DNA of 64,000 bases from an uncultured Clostridia bacterium (GTDB lineage: Bacteria > Bacillota > Clostridia > Christensenellales > Aristaeellaceae): contig CAKTZR010000019.1 in the NCBI GenBank assembly GCA_934636105.1, forward strand, positions 1-64,000, read 5' to 3'. The notes under the pieces are model-generated. The model searched no databases and was not told the DNA's origin. It saw nothing but the letters and a program-made list of their open reading frames with translations. The translations under genes were made by a program, and so were the position numbers. Position 1 is the first letter of the stretch; each line of letters starts with the position of its first letter. Shown here piece by piece: positions 44,768 to 52,307 of the stretch.

Positions 44768-46053
44768 CGTGCCTGCCCTCCCAGATGCTCAAATTCCTGC
44801 CAGAACGCCGGGGCGGATTTCGCCGTCGCTTCCGCGTCCGTGATCGTCAGTTCGCCGTCGGCCACCGCGCTGGCTATCGTCATCGCCATCACGATGCGGT
44901 GATCGTTGCAGCCCTCGATGGCCGCCGCATGCAGGTTTTTCCCGCCGCGGATCGTCAGCCCATCCGGCCATTCGGTCACGTCCGCGCCCGCCGCCGTCAG
45001 CGCCGCCGCCATCGCGCTGAGCCTGTCGCTCTCCTTGATGCGCAGCCGCGCCGCGCCCGTGATGCGGCTCTCGCCCTCGGCCGCCGCCATCGCCACGGCT
45101 AGAATCGGCACAAGGTCGGGAATCTGCGCGCAATCCACATGCAATCCATGCAGCTTGGATGCGCGGGAAACCAGCTCGTCCCCTTCCCAGCGGATATCCG
45201 CACCCATGTCGCGCAGAATCTCGACCATCGCGCGGTCGCCCTGCGCGCTGTGCGGATTCAGCCCGGTCAGACGGATTTCGCCGCGCCCGATGGCCCCCGC
45301 CGTCAGATAAAACGCCGCATGGCTCCAATCTCCCTCGATGTGCAGCGTTCCGGGGGACGCGATCGCCCGCCCGCCGGGGATGAACAGCGTCTGTCCGCCT
45401 GCGCGCCATTCGCTGACCACGCCGAAATCCCGCTGCACCCTGCGCGTCAATTCCACATACGCGCGGGATTCCAGCGGTGTGGTGATGACGATTTCGCTGT
45501 CGCCCGCCAGTCTCGGCAGGGCAAGCAGCAGTCCGGTGATGAACTGGCTGCTCACGTCGCCGGGCAGTTCAAACCGTCCGCTTTGCAGCGCGCCTTCCAC
45601 CGTCAGTGCGTCTCCCTCCTGCTTCCACACAATGCCCAGCGGCGCAAACAGATTTTCGTACACCGTCAGCGGCCTTTGCATCAGCCGCCCGTGGCCGATA
45701 AAGCGCACCGGCCCGCACCCGTCGAGCGCCAGCGGGATGAAAAAGCGAAGCGTCGAGCCGGATTCGCCGCAGTCCAGTTCTCGAAGCGGGCGTTCTTCGC
45801 ACTCGCCGCCGCCCCAGATTTCCGCGCGGACAAAACCCTCCATATCGCTCTCCGCAATCGCCGCGCCGCGCGTTAAGCCGAGCGCCTGCGCGCAGGCCAG
45901 CGTCGCGCTGATATCTTTGGAGAGCTGCAACGGCTCAAGCCGCGTCTTCCCCTTTGCCATCGCGGCCATCATCACCGCGCGATGCGACGCAGACTTACTG
46001 GGCAGAACCTGAAGCTCTCCATGCAGATATCCCGGCATAACCGTTTTATTCAT
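44764..46053 (-). CDS. aroA: 3-phosphoshikimate 1-carboxyvinyltransferase (EPSP synthase)
   Basis: 429 residues. The substrate segments are PSKSASHRAVMMAAMAKG near the N-terminus, DCGESGSTLRFFIPLAL, and RIKESDRLSAMAAALTAAGA with the phosphoenolpyruvate-contacting residues near the C-terminus; DHRIVMAMTIA closes the domain. The position after the first glycine-containing region is GESGSTLR rather than the class I GNAGTAMR type, which suggests a class II-like, less glyphosate-sensitive active site (inferred). AAGGA lies 10 bases upstream. Confidence 0.96.
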   Translation of the reverse strand: MNKTVMPGYLHGELQVLPSKSASHRAVMMAAMAKGKTRLEPLQLSKDISATLACAQALGLTRGAAIAESDMEGFVRAEIWGGGECEERPLRELDCGESGSTLRFFIPLALDGCGPVRFIGHGRLMQRPLTVYENLFAPLGIVWKQEGDALTVEGALQSGRFELPGDVSSQFITGLLLALPRLAGDSEIVITTPLESRAYVELTRRVQRDFGVVSEWRAGGQTLFIPGGRAIASPGTLHIEGDWSHAAFYLTAGAIGRGEIRLTGLNPHSAQGDRAMVEILRDMGADIRWEGDELVSRASKLHGLHVDCAQIPDLVPILAVAMAAAEGESRITGAARLRIKESDRLSAMAAALTAAGADVTEWPDGLTIRGGKNLHAAAIEGCNDHRIVMAMTIASAVADGELTITDAEATAKSAPAFWQEFEHLGGQAR

Positions 46054-46073
46054 CCATCATCATTCCTTTATTC

Positions 46074-46127
46074 GGGAGGTGCAGGAACCTCAGGTTCCTG
46101 CCGGAGCTTGAGGCGGATCCTCAACGT
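46074..46127 (-). repeat. Double-hairpin intergenic repeat, copy 5
   Basis: Inverted orientation: stem CAGGAACCTCAGGTTCCTG, then CGGAGCTTGAGGCGGATCCTC. The second hairpin is GAGGCGGATCCTC rather than GGGGCGCTGCCCC. It lies between aroB and aroA. Confidence 0.75.
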
Positions 46128-46133
46128 TTTCCT

Positions 46134-47201
46134 TTATAGCATCTCCGCCAATTTACGGCTTTCGATCACCACGCCCGTGCATGCGCCGATTTCCGTCAGA
46201 ATCACGCAGCGCACGCCGCCGCTCTCGGCCTTTTTATCCAGCGCCATCGTCGCGGCCAGCTGCTCCCGCGTCAGGCTCACGTCGCGCTCGGTCGGCAGAT
46301 CATAGGCTTTCAGCACCCGCTCGATGCGCGCGCTCGTTCCCGACGGAGTTATGCCCAGCGTTTCGCCCCACTTCGCCGCCGCAACCATGCCGATGCAGAC
46401 CGCTTCGCCATGCAGCAGCACGCCGTAACCCATCGTGTTTTCCAGCGCATGCGCCAGCGTGTGACCAAAGTTGAGCTGCATGCGGATCCCGTGGTCGTGC
46501 GGGTCTTCGTGCACATAGCGCGCCTTGATGGCGCAGCATCGCGCGACGATTTCATCCAGCTTGGGCATGAGCGCCGCCCGCGAACCAAGCCGCTCGATGG
46601 TCTCAAACAACTCCCTGTCCGCGATGCAGCCGTATTTGATGACCTCGCCCAGCCCCGCGCCGACCTGCCGCGCATCCAGCGTTTGCAGCGTATCGCAGTC
46701 GATGAGCACCAGCTCCGGCTGATAAAACGCGCCGAGCAGATTTTTTCCGCGCGGATGATTGACCGCCACCTTGCCGCCGACGGAGGAATCCACCTGGGCC
46801 AGAAGGGTTGTCGGCACCTGAATGAAGCGCGCCCCGCGCAGATACGTGCAGGCCGCGTAGCCCGTGATATCGCCGACCACGCCGCCGCCCAGCGCAATCA
46901 CGAAATCCCTGCGCGTGATGTGCGCATCGATCAGCGCGTCATAGATGCGCTCAAGCTGCGTCATGCACTTGGTCGTTTCGCCTGCGGGCAGGACGAACGC
47001 ATGCGCCTGCGCCCCGGCCTTTTCAAGCTGCTCCTTCAACGTATTCAGATACAGCGGCGCGACATTTTCATCCGTCACGATCATCGCCCGATGGCCGCGG
47101 CACATCTCAAGCAGCGGCGCGGCGTTTTTCAGCAGTCCGTGGCCGATGTGGATGTTATAAGTATTTTTCTGTTCAGGTGCTTCGACTTTTACGGTAGGCA
47201 T
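46134..47201 (-). CDS. aroB: 3-dehydroquinate synthase
   Basis: 355 residues. NAD-binding and catalytic segments include ALGGGVVGDITGYAACTYLRG, PTTLLAQVDSSVGGKVAVNH and the zinc-binding LNFGHTLAHALENTMGYGVL with LHGEAV. It converts DAHP to 3-dehydroquinate, step two of the pathway. GGAGGG precedes the ATG. Repeat elements separate it from tyrA and aroA, but all are on one strand and presumably in one transcript. Confidence 0.97.
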   Translation of the reverse strand: MPTVKVEAPEQKNTYNIHIGHGLLKNAAPLLEMCRGHRAMIVTDENVAPLYLNTLKEQLEKAGAQAHAFVLPAGETTKCMTQLERIYDALIDAHITRRDFVIALGGGVVGDITGYAACTYLRGARFIQVPTTLLAQVDSSVGGKVAVNHPRGKNLLGAFYQPELVLIDCDTLQTLDARQVGAGLGEVIKYGCIADRELFETIERLGSRAALMPKLDEIVARCCAIKARYVHEDPHDHGIRMQLNFGHTLAHALENTMGYGVLLHGEAVCIGMVAAAKWGETLGITPSGTSARIERVLKAYDLPTERDVSLTREQLAATMALDKKAESGGVRCVILTEIGACTGVVIESRKLAEML

Positions 47202-47221
47202 GTTTTCCCTCCTTCACCTTT

Positions 47222-47296
47222 TTCTCCTTGCGAAGCAAAGAGGAAGGTGCAGGAAACTCAGTTTCCTGCCGGGGTTTGGGGCTGGCCCCAACGTCC
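47222..47296 (-). repeat. Double-hairpin intergenic repeat, copy 6
   Basis: Inverted orientation: stem CAGGAAACTGAGTTTCCTG, then CGGGGTTTGGGGCTGGCCCC, with a CTTTGCTTCGCAAGG-type palindrome at its left. It lies between tyrA and aroB. Confidence 0.78.
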
Positions 47297-47298
47297 CC

Positions 47299-48177
47299 TC
47301 ACTTAAACAGCGGCTTCTGGCTCTCGTCCAGGCCGCGCAGCGTGTCGAACTTCTTCTTGCGGTCGCTGGAAACCGTCAGCCGCTCCAGCAGCGCCGCGCG
47401 GTCGTCGCCGTGCAAAAGCGCGCTGTATTCAGAAAGCCGCTCCACCAGCTCATCCGTCAGTTCCGCCAGCATCTCCTTGTTCGCCCAAAACAGCTCGCAC
47501 CAGAGCTTCGGGTCGAGTGCCGCCACGCGCGTTGCGCCGCGGAACGAGCCGCCCTCAAAACCGTAACTGTCAAACAGCAAATGCTGATCGCAGAGCGCAA
47601 GCGCCATCACATGCATCAGCTGGCTGGTATAGGCGATGCGCTCGTCGTGCGCCGCCGGGTCGGAAAAGACCACGTCCGCGCAGCCCATGAACGTCACCAG
47701 CTGTTCAAGCATGTGGATGCTCTCCTGCGGCACGCCCGCGTCCGGCGTGAGGATGTAATGCGCCCCGCGGAACAAGTCCGCCGTCGCGTGCGCAAAGCCG
47801 CCGCGCTCGCGCCCCGCCATCGGATGGCCGCCCAGATAGATAAACTGCCGATTCTGCACCTCGCCCACCGCTTCAAACAGCGGCCGCTTCACGCCGCAGA
47901 CGTCCGTCAGCAGCGCACCCGGCTTGATTCGCCCGGCCTGACGGCGCACAAAGTCCGCCGCCGCTTCGGGATGCAGGCAGATGACGACGATATCCATATC
48001 CTCAATCGGCGCGTCGTCGGCATTCGGCCAGGCCGCACGGACGACGTTCCGCCCCAGCGCTTCCAGCCGCGTCGGCTCGTCGCCATCGACGGCATAGCGC
48101 TCCAAATCGGGATAACCCTCCAGCGCCATGGCCATGCTGCCGCCAATCAGACCCAGACCGATAAACATGATTTTCAT
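47299..48177 (-). CDS. tyrA: Prephenate dehydrogenase
   Basis: 292 residues. An N-terminal NAD-binding Rossmann site (MFIGLGLIGGSMAMAL) is followed by the catalytic region with LGGHPMAGRERGGFAHA, containing the conserved His and substrate-binding Arg, and a helical dimerisation domain. No C-terminal ACT domain is present. It oxidises prephenate to 4-hydroxyphenylpyruvate for tyrosine. It is the second gene after aroF and sits 14 bases behind it. Confidence 0.93.
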   Translation of the reverse strand: MKIMFIGLGLIGGSMAMALEGYPDLERYAVDGDEPTRLEALGRNVVRAAWPNADDAPIEDMDIVVICLHPEAAADFVRRQAGRIKPGALLTDVCGVKRPLFEAVGEVQNRQFIYLGGHPMAGRERGGFAHATADLFRGAHYILTPDAGVPQESIHMLEQLVTFMGCADVVFSDPAAHDERIAYTSQLMHVMALALCDQHLLFDSYGFEGGSFRGATRVAALDPKLWCELFWANKEMLAELTDELVERLSEYSALLHGDDRAALLERLTVSSDRKKKFDTLRGLDESQKPLFK

Positions 48178-48191
48178 GATGCTTGACCTCT

Positions 48192-49205
48192 TTACAGCGT
48201 TCTTTCTACAATCGGCGCAAGGGCGCTGATCTTGCCGACAAGCTGCGCGTATTGATCCGGCGTCAGGCTCTGCGCGCCGTCGCAGAGCGCCTTGGGCGGG
48301 TTGTTATGCACCTCGATAATCAGGCCATCCGCGCCCGCCGCAATCGCCGCCAGCGACATGCGCTCCACCATCCAATTCAGCCCCGCCGCGTGGGACGGAT
48401 CGACGATCACAGGCAGGTGGCTCAAGCGTTTGACCGCCTGCACTGCCGACAGGTCGAGCGTGTTGCGGGTGTAGGTTTCAAACGTGCGGATGCCGCGTTC
48501 GCAGAGGATGACGTTCGGGTTGCCCGCCGCCATGATGTATTCCGCACTCATCAGCCATTCGTTGATTGTCGCAGACAGGCCGCGCTTGAGCAGAATCGGC
48601 TTGCGGGTCTGCCCCAGCTCGGTCAGCAGGTCGAAGTTCTGCATGTTGCGCGCGCCGACCTGAATCACGTCCACGCGGCGGTCAAATTCCTCCACCAGCT
48701 TCGGGCTCATGATTTCCGTGCAGATCGGCATGCCGGTCAGCTCCTTGGCCTGCTCCAAAAGCGCAAGCCCCTCCAGCTTCAACCCCTGGAACGCATAGGG
48801 CGAGGTGCGCGGCTTATACGCGCCGCCGCGCAGGATATTTGCGCCGCTGGCGCGCACCTTGAGCGCGGTATCGGTGATCTGGTCGTAATTTTCAACCGAG
48901 CACGGGCCGGCGAACAGCGCCAGCTTGCGCCCGCCGACCTTCACGCCGCTGCAATCGATCACGCTGTCCGTCGGATGGAATTTGCGGTTCGCCTTTTTGA
49001 AGGGTTCGGAAACCGGCATCACGCGCTCAACGCCCGGCTGAATCAAGAAGTCGTGCGGATCGAGCTTGGCCACGTCGCCCAGCACGCCCAACACCGTGCA
49101 ATCCACGCCCGCGTTGCGCTGCACCTGCATGCCCTGCCGGCTCAAATCCTGACAAAGGCTTCCAATCTGCTCCTCGGTGGCCTGCGGTTTCATAATGATA
49201 ATCAT
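48192..49205 (-). CDS. aroF: DAHP synthase (type I-beta, with N-terminal regulatory domain)
   Basis: 337 residues. Residues 1-70 form the ferredoxin-like regulatory domain (MIIIMKPQATEEQIGSLCQD), as in the Thermotoga enzyme, where tyrosine and phenylalanine bind. The barrel has LALFAGPCSVENYDQI, RGGAYKPRTSPYAFQG, the metal-site Cys in GPCS and the His/Glu/Asp ligands near PVIVDPSHAAGL and IIEVHNNP. It condenses phosphoenolpyruvate and erythrose 4-phosphate, the first step of the pathway. ATG 49205 has GAGGA 7 bases upstream; the longer frame upstream is the attenuator. It is the first enzyme gene of the operon. Confidence 0.95.
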   Translation of the reverse strand: MIIIMKPQATEEQIGSLCQDLSRQGMQVQRNAGVDCTVLGVLGDVAKLDPHDFLIQPGVERVMPVSEPFKKANRKFHPTDSVIDCSGVKVGGRKLALFAGPCSVENYDQITDTALKVRASGANILRGGAYKPRTSPYAFQGLKLEGLALLEQAKELTGMPICTEIMSPKLVEEFDRRVDVIQVGARNMQNFDLLTELGQTRKPILLKRGLSATINEWLMSAEYIMAAGNPNVILCERGIRTFETYTRNTLDLSAVQAVKRLSHLPVIVDPSHAAGLNWMVERMSLAAIAAGADGLIIEVHNNPPKALCDGAQSLTPDQYAQLVGKISALAPIVERTL

Positions 49206-49266
49206 AACGTTTTCCTCGCTTTCTTTTTGACGCGTTTCATCAAACAGACGGGAATCCATCAGATAG

Positions 49267-49317
49267 AAAAAGACCCCCGCCTGGTGTGGCAGGGGCCTGA
49301 AAAACCGTTTCAGCCCG
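49267..49317 (-). promoter_or_regulatory. Transcription attenuator (terminator and competing hairpin) of the aro operon
   Basis: On the minus strand GGCCCCTGCC and GGCGGGGGTC pair over 10 bp (two G-U) around the loop ACACCA, followed by TTTTT (49267-49297): an intrinsic terminator upstream of aroF. An alternative hairpin GGGCTGAAA / TTTCAGGCCC (about 49293-49317) uses the 5' arm of the terminator, so only one can form. With the Phe/Tyr-rich leader peptide just upstream, this fits ribosome-mediated attenuation. Confidence 0.75.
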
Positions 49318-49341
49318 GCGAAGGATTCACCCCACGCCTTC

Positions 49342-49416
49342 TCATGCGCGCACGACAGCAAGACTATGACCAAAGCTGGTATAGCCGCTAAATCGCACGA
49401 AAGAGAAGTCCGTCAT
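49342..49416 (-). CDS. Leader peptide of the aro operon, Phe/Tyr-rich
   Basis: A 24-codon open frame starting ATG at 49416 with GGAGGA 8 bases upstream and ending TGA at 49342-49344. It begins MTDFSFVRFSGYTSF and ends SLAVVRA: four Phe and one Tyr codon fall within codons 4-15. The terminator begins about 45 bases after the stop codon. The peptide itself need not have a function; a ribosome stalled at the Phe/Tyr codons when charged tRNA is scarce would alter folding of the downstream RNA. It is too short for standard gene callers. Confidence 0.72.
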   Translation of the reverse strand: MTDFSFVRFSGYTSFGHSLAVVRA

Positions 49417-49445
49417 GGTACAAATCCTCCACTCAGATTGACGTT

Positions 49446-49474
49446 AGTATATCATACCGTCCGGCGCTTTGCAA
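49446..49474 (-). promoter_or_regulatory. Promoter of the aro operon
   Basis: On the minus strand TTGCAA (49469-49474), a 17-base spacer and TATACT (49446-49451), 30 bases upstream of the leader peptide start. Confidence 0.75.
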
Positions 49475-49524
49475 GAACCTTGCGCGGATTTCATGGATAA
49501 AGTGTCAAAAAGGACTCTTTTTCA

Positions 49525-50175
49525 TCAAATCTTACGGAGCAGCTTTCTTGCGTCCTCCCTGGAGGCCATCGCCAGCAGATGTTCCCGCCCCGTGAAGCGG
49601 TAGTCGCCGCCCGGCAGGGGCTTGAGCGCGCCGTCCTCCTTGACGGCCAGGATGTTGATGTGATACTTATTGCGCACATCGACTTCGCGCACGCTTCGGC
49701 CGACCCAGTTTTCCATCGGCGCGATTTCATAAATGGAATATTCGTCCGTCAATTCGATGTAATCAAACACGTTCTGCGCGCTCAATCGGGTCGCCAGCCG
49801 TTCGGCGCTGTCGCGTTCGGGATACACGACCTCGTCCGCACCGTTGCGCAGCAGCAGTTTGGCGTGAACATCCTGCGCGGCCTTGGCGACCACGCGCGCC
49901 GCGCCCATCTCCTTGAGCATGGAGGTAATCAGCAGGCTGCTGGCAAAATCCGACCCAATGCAGACAAAGCAGATGTCAAAGTTCTTCACGCCGAGCGCGC
50001 GCAGCGCGTTTTCATCGGTGCAGTCGGCGATCTGCGCGCTGGTCACTTCGTCGGCCAGCGCAGTGACAGCCGCTTCGTCGCGGTCAACGATCATCACTTC
50101 ATTATTCAGGCTCATGAATTTTCGGCACAGGTGGCGGCCAAAGCGCCCAAGGCCGATGATCAGAATGGATTTCAT
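49525..50175 (-). CDS. ktrA: Potassium uptake regulatory subunit (RCK, TrkA/KtrA-like)
   Basis: 216 residues. An RCK_N nucleotide-binding domain (ILIIGLGRFGRHLCRKFMSL, with VDRDEAAVTALAD) is followed by an RCK_C domain (about 135-215). Such subunits form octameric rings under the Ktr/Trk channel and open or close it in response to ATP/ADP, NAD(H) or cyclic di-AMP. ATG 50175 is used, with GGTGGGG upstream. It starts 6 bases after ktrB, its membrane partner. Confidence 0.92.
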   Translation of the reverse strand: MKSILIIGLGRFGRHLCRKFMSLNNEVMIVDRDEAAVTALADEVTSAQIADCTDENALRALGVKNFDICFVCIGSDFASSLLITSMLKEMGAARVVAKAAQDVHAKLLLRNGADEVVYPERDSAERLATRLSAQNVFDYIELTDEYSIYEIAPMENWVGRSVREVDVRNKYHINILAVKEDGALKPLPGGDYRFTGREHLLAMASREDARKLLRKI

Positions 50176-50180
50176 TTTTC

Positions 50181-51530
50181 TCACCCCACCAGAATCTTGT
50201 CCATCGGATACTGCACCGGCGCGGGCGGCTTCCTGCGCGTGAGCAGAATCATGAACGTCATGCTGCCCAGTCTGCCTGCGTACATCAGCAGGATCACCAG
50301 AATCCGAGACGCTGTGTTCAGGTCGCGCGTAATCCCCGCCGTCAGGCCGACGGTATCGATCGCCGAAAAGACCTCGATCAGCACCTGTTGGAGCGTGAAT
50401 TCCGGCTGCATCGTGCAGATGGCCAGCGTCGCCAGTGCGCCCAGCGTCAGATACACCACGACGATGGAGCAGGCGCGGCGCAGCAGGTCGTTTTCGATGC
50501 GCCTGCCGAAGATATGCACATCCTCCTCGCCTTTGAGGATGGAAACCGCCGTCAGCACGACGAGCAGCACCGTCGTCGCCTTTGCGCCGCCCGCCGTCGA
50601 ACCGGAGTTGCCGCCCGTGAGCATCAGCAGCAGGGTCAGCATGCCACCCGCCGGGCTGAGTTCACCCGTCGGCACGGTGTCAAAGCCCGCGGTTCGCGGC
50701 GTGACGGCAGAAAACAGGCTTGCCCAGACGCGCGTGCCCGTCGTCATGCCCGCCATGGCTGCGTTCTTCTCCGTGATGAAGAACAGCGCGGCGGGCACGA
50801 GCACCAGAAACACCGTCAGCACGAGCACGACCCGCGTGTGCAGGCGCAGTTTTTTCCAGCACAGGCGGTTTTTAATCAGATCCTGCCAGACCGGAAAGCC
50901 CAGCCCCGCGACCAGAATCAGCGTCATCACCGTCAGATTGATCAGCGGGTCGCCCGCGAAGCGCTCCAGCGAGGAAAACGGCCCGCTAACCGGCCCCATC
51001 AGGTCAAAGCCCGCGTTGCAGAACGCGGATATGGCATGGAACACGCTGTACCAGAGACCCTTTGCCCAGCCGAGCATCGGCACAAACCGAAACGCGAGCG
51101 CAGCCGCGCCCAGCCCTTCGATGGTGGCCGTGCCGATCAGCGCCAGCCGAATCAGCCGAACAATGCCTCCGACGCTGAAGGAGGCCACGCTCTCCTGCAA
51201 AATCGTCCGCTGGCGCAGGCCGATTCGCCTGCCCATCGCCATGGAGACCAGCGCCAGCAGCGTCATCACGCCCAGACCGCCGATCTGAATCGCGATAATC
51301 AGCACAACCTGCCCGAAGATCGACCAGTGCGTGCCCGTATCGACCAGCGCCTGACCCGTCACACAGACCGCGCTGGTCGCGGTGAACAGCGCCGTCAGCG
51401 GCGGGGTCACGGTGCGGCTCTGCGAAGCAATCGGCAGCATGAGCAGCAGCGTCACCAGCAGAATCAGCAGCGCAAAGCCGATAGCGATCATCAGCGACGG
51501 GCTCATCGGCGCATCCTTTTTCTCCTTCAT
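50181..51530 (-). CDS. ktrB: Potassium uptake membrane subunit (TrkH/KtrB-like)
   Basis: 449 residues with the four repeated membrane-pore-membrane units of the superfamily. The four pore-loop filter segments are seen: SAVCVTGQALVD, FCNAGFDLMG, GGNSGSTAGGAKATT and DTVGLTAGITRDL. It transports potassium, probably with sodium, under control of KtrA. GGAGG precedes the ATG. No cyclic di-AMP riboswitch (ydaO type) could be recognised in the short region upstream. Confidence 0.94.
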   Translation of the reverse strand: MKEKKDAPMSPSLMIAIGFALLILLVTLLLMLPIASQSRTVTPPLTALFTATSAVCVTGQALVDTGTHWSIFGQVVLIIAIQIGGLGVMTLLALVSMAMGRRIGLRQRTILQESVASFSVGGIVRLIRLALIGTATIEGLGAAALAFRFVPMLGWAKGLWYSVFHAISAFCNAGFDLMGPVSGPFSSLERFAGDPLINLTVMTLILVAGLGFPVWQDLIKNRLCWKKLRLHTRVVLVLTVFLVLVPAALFFITEKNAAMAGMTTGTRVWASLFSAVTPRTAGFDTVPTGELSPAGGMLTLLLMLTGGNSGSTAGGAKATTVLLVVLTAVSILKGEEDVHIFGRRIENDLLRRACSIVVVYLTLGALATLAICTMQPEFTLQQVLIEVFSAIDTVGLTAGITRDLNTASRILVILLMYAGRLGSMTFMILLTRRKPPAPVQYPMDKILVG

Positions 51531-51581
51531 CGTTTACCTCCAAGCCCCCTCATGATACGCTTTCCATCGCTTTTTGTCAAC

Positions 51582-51614
51582 GTTGGGGGTTACGATTGGG
51601 GCAGCGCCCCAACG
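51582..51614 (-). repeat. Double-hairpin intergenic repeat, copy 7 (partial)
   Basis: Only the GGGGCAGCGCCCC hairpin half with CGTTGGGG/CCCCAACG flanks remains. It lies between ktrB and the FUSC-type gene. Confidence 0.65.
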
Positions 51615-51621
51615 TATTCTC

Positions 51622-52155
51622 TTACTTCGCCTTTCGCGCTTCCAAGCGATCTTTCCACATCTGCATCCAGCCTCGCGGGAAAACGTAACTCACCGCCCAC
51701 GCGATCAAAACGCCGATGGTCGTATCCAAAATGCGGTAAAGCGCATAGCTCACATACGATTCAACCGGCGTGTTGAACAGCAGAATGCAAAGAATCACGC
51801 CGCCCGGCTGCACGCCGCCGACCCACACCATCTGGCAGAGCACAATCAGAATCACCGTGCCGATGAACGTCAGCGGCACCAGCCAGAGCGTATATGCGCC
51901 GTCCGGCTTGAAAATCAGATAGATGCGGAACAGCAGCATGCCCAGCAGACCGCCGATCAGCGTGCCGAACAGACGGTTGCCGCCGTTCTTGCGGGAATCC
52001 TCCATGTCCGACCCCATGCCGAAAATCGCGCCGATGCACGCGAACGCCGGGCTGCGGCCGATGAAATAATAGATGAACGCGCAAAACGCCGCCGCCAGCG
52101 CGGTTTTGACGTTGCGCATGCCTACGCCGGGGATTTTCATGGATTTGATGCTCAT
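51622..52155 (-). CDS. FUSC/aromatic acid exporter-like membrane protein
   Basis: 177 residues starting MSIKSMKIPGVGMRNVKTAL, with AGGAG upstream. Five or six hydrophobic segments (about 18-36, 60-80, 90-112, 118-135, 140-158) resemble the N-terminal membrane domain of the ArAE_1/FUSC group (PF06081), whose members export aromatic carboxylic acids, though many small Bacillota members are uncharacterised. The usual C-terminal cytosolic part is absent. It is close to ktrAB and the aromatic operon, but separate promoters are likely, so no functional link is claimed. Confidence 0.75.
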   Translation of the reverse strand: MSIKSMKIPGVGMRNVKTALAAAFCAFIYYFIGRSPAFACIGAIFGMGSDMEDSRKNGGNRLFGTLIGGLLGMLLFRIYLIFKPDGAYTLWLVPLTFIGTVILIVLCQMVWVGGVQPGGVILCILLFNTPVESYVSYALYRILDTTIGVLIAWAVSYVFPRGWMQMWKDRLEARKAK

Positions 52156-52205
52156 GATTTTCTCCTGTGTGTCAATGATATTCCCCTGCCAAAGCGCAGG
52201 GAGAT

Positions 52206-52237
52206 AAAAAAACAGAGTCTGCGCAGCGCGCAAACTC
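52206..52237 (-). terminator. Intrinsic terminator behind the cell-wall enzyme gene
   Basis: On the minus strand GAGTTTGCGC and GCGCAGACTC pair over 10 bp with a three-base loop, followed by TGTTTTTTT. Confidence 0.85.
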
Positions 52238-52307
52238 CGATATTGTATCACAGACCGCATGGTTTGTGTAGCGGCAAACATACCGATTTTTTTGAAGATT
52301 TGCTTGC

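Noticed and set aside
42547..49205. aroE and aroQ/aroD hidden inside the aromatic operon
   Set aside because: Every reading frame between aroF and aroK is accounted for by other enzymes. Shikimate dehydrogenase and dehydroquinase motifs were not found, so they must be elsewhere.
51531..51621. A cyclic di-AMP riboswitch in front of the potassium uptake genes
   Set aside because: The region is only about 90 bases and is partly occupied by a repeat element; no ydaO-type motif is visible.
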